Positions 63,236 to 64,000 of a stretch of 64,000 nt of DNA are shown piece after piece; within the stretch, counting starts at the first letter, position 1, and each line of letters opens with the position of its first letter. The DNA is from Pelobates cultripes. Lineage: Eukaryota > Chordata > Amphibia > Anura > Pelobatidae. Under the pieces are notes generated by a model, which did no database searches, had not been told where the DNA came from, and worked only from the letters and a program-made list of their open reading frames with translations. A program made the position numbers and the translations under genes. Location of the stretch: assembly GCA_933207985.1 (NCBI GenBank), contig OW240921.1, positions 18,206,323 through 18,270,322 of the forward strand, read 5' to 3'.

Positions 63236-64000
63236 CAGTTGCAAGAAAAAGTATATGAACCCTTTGGAATGATATGGATTTCTGCACAAATTGGTCATAA
63301 AATGTGATCTGATCATCATCTAAGGTTATAAAAGTAACTTCAAAAGCCTTGCTGTTCATCAGTCCACGATAAGACACATTGTCTATGAATGGAGAAAGTT
63401 CAGCACTGCTGCCACGCTCCCTAGGAGTGGCCGTCCTGTAAAGATGATGGCAAGAGCACAGCGCAGACTGCTCAATGAGGGGAAGAAGAATCCTAGAGTG
63501 TCAGCTAAAGACTTACAAAAGTCACTGGCAAATGCTAACATCCCTGTTAGCGAATCTACAATACGTAAAACACTAAACAAGAATGGATTTCATGGGAGGA
63601 TACCACAGAGGAAGCCACTGCTGTCCAAACAAAACATTGCTGCACATTTACAGTTTGCACAAGAGCACCTGGATGTTCCACAGCAGTGCTGGCAAAATAT
63701 TCTGTGGACAGATGAAACCAAAGTCGAGTTGTTTGGAAGAAGCACACAACACTATGTGTGGCGAAAAAAAGGCACATCACACCAACATCAAAACCTCATC
63801 CCAACTGTGAAGTATGGTGGTAGGGGCATCATGGTTTGGGGCTGCATTGCTGCGTCAGGGCCTGGACAGATTGCTATCATCGAAGGAAAAATGAATTCAC
63901 AAGTTTATCAAGAGATTTTGCAGGAGACCAGCTGAAGCTGAACAGAAGATGGGTGTTGCAACAGGACAATGACCCAAAGCATAGAAGTAAATCAACAACA
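63236..64000 (+). mobile_element. Tc1/mariner-type transposon, runs off the window
   Basis: Begins after a TA dinucleotide with CAGTTGCAAGAAAAAGTAT, a terminal repeat known from vertebrate Tc1 elements. The transposase follows on the plus strand. The 3' end lies beyond the window. Confidence 0.88.
63384..64000 (+). pseudogene. Tc1 transposase, frameshifted and truncated
   Basis: Open from about 63384, before the first ATG at 63444, to a stop at 63933-63935. Visible parts: a GRP-type hinge ([10 protein letters not shown]), a second helix-turn-helix (ESTIRKTLNKNGFHGR), and the catalytic core start ILWTDETKVE (first Asp). A short deletion near 63926 shifts the frame; beyond it the second Asp appears in LQQDNDPKH in another frame. 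The N-terminal helix-turn-helix is not readable, and the third catalytic acidic residue lies beyond the window. The gene is inactive. Confidence 0.85.

Overview
This is repeat-dense vertebrate nuclear DNA, most likely from a frog (Anura). The evidence is spliced genes with GT-AG introns, L2, CR1 and L1-type LINEs, Ty3/Gypsy-type LTR DNA, a Tc1 transposon, hAT-like elements, and TTAA-target MITEs whose TTAAAGG ends resemble the Xenopus T2/Kolobok families. No bacterial-style operons are present. Most long open frames here are simple-repeat translations or dead transposon pieces.

The core of the window is a head-to-tail segmental duplication. Copy A spans about 4.34-25.7 kb and copy B about 41.35-60.55 kb. 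Each copy carries one complete five-coding-exon gene on the minus strand. All ten coding exons could be placed to the base: 58, 117, 159, 150 and 119 nt, every intron in phase 1, giving a 200-residue product with a signal peptide and two Ly6/uPAR (three-finger) domains. The architecture matches the phospholipase A2 inhibitor gamma / PINLYP-like family, which in amphibians also includes the sodefrin-precursor-like pheromones. The two proteins differ at 23 of 200 positions. By eye the coding exons differ more than the introns around them, and most differences change the amino acid, while the signal-peptide exon is identical. In copy B a 32-bp tandem duplication just upstream of the start codon creates an upstream ORF whose stop overlaps the start as ATGA.

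Region by region. 0-4.3 kb: a truncated L2 LINE split by a small TTAA MITE. 4.3-25.7 kb: duplication copy A, with shared old insertions (L1-like, LTR, MITEs) and copy-specific events (a hAT-like element with a large GT minisatellite; L1 ORF1 and hAT-like sequence lost from B). 25.7-41.0 kb: a transposon-filled spacer with CR1 pieces, a Gypsy-type element whose order is protease-integrase-[CR1]-RNase H-LTR (the copia-like order of the Gmr1 group), a 2.26-kb hAT-like element with a perfect 8-bp target duplication, and a decayed L1 ORF2. 41.04-41.35 kb: a diverged copy of the far end of the unit, abutting copy B, which suggests a third unit once lay here. 41.35-60.55 kb: copy B, with a 637-bp near-perfect palindrome, a CR1 insertion and a 457-bp MITE, all absent from copy A. 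60.7-64 kb: an LTR, a weak relic of another exon-5 neighbourhood, and a Tc1 element running off the window.

Because the duplicates serve as filled and empty sites for each other, several insertions can be dated relative to the duplication. Copy B also indicates that the 100-N assembly gap in copy A probably hides little or no sequence.
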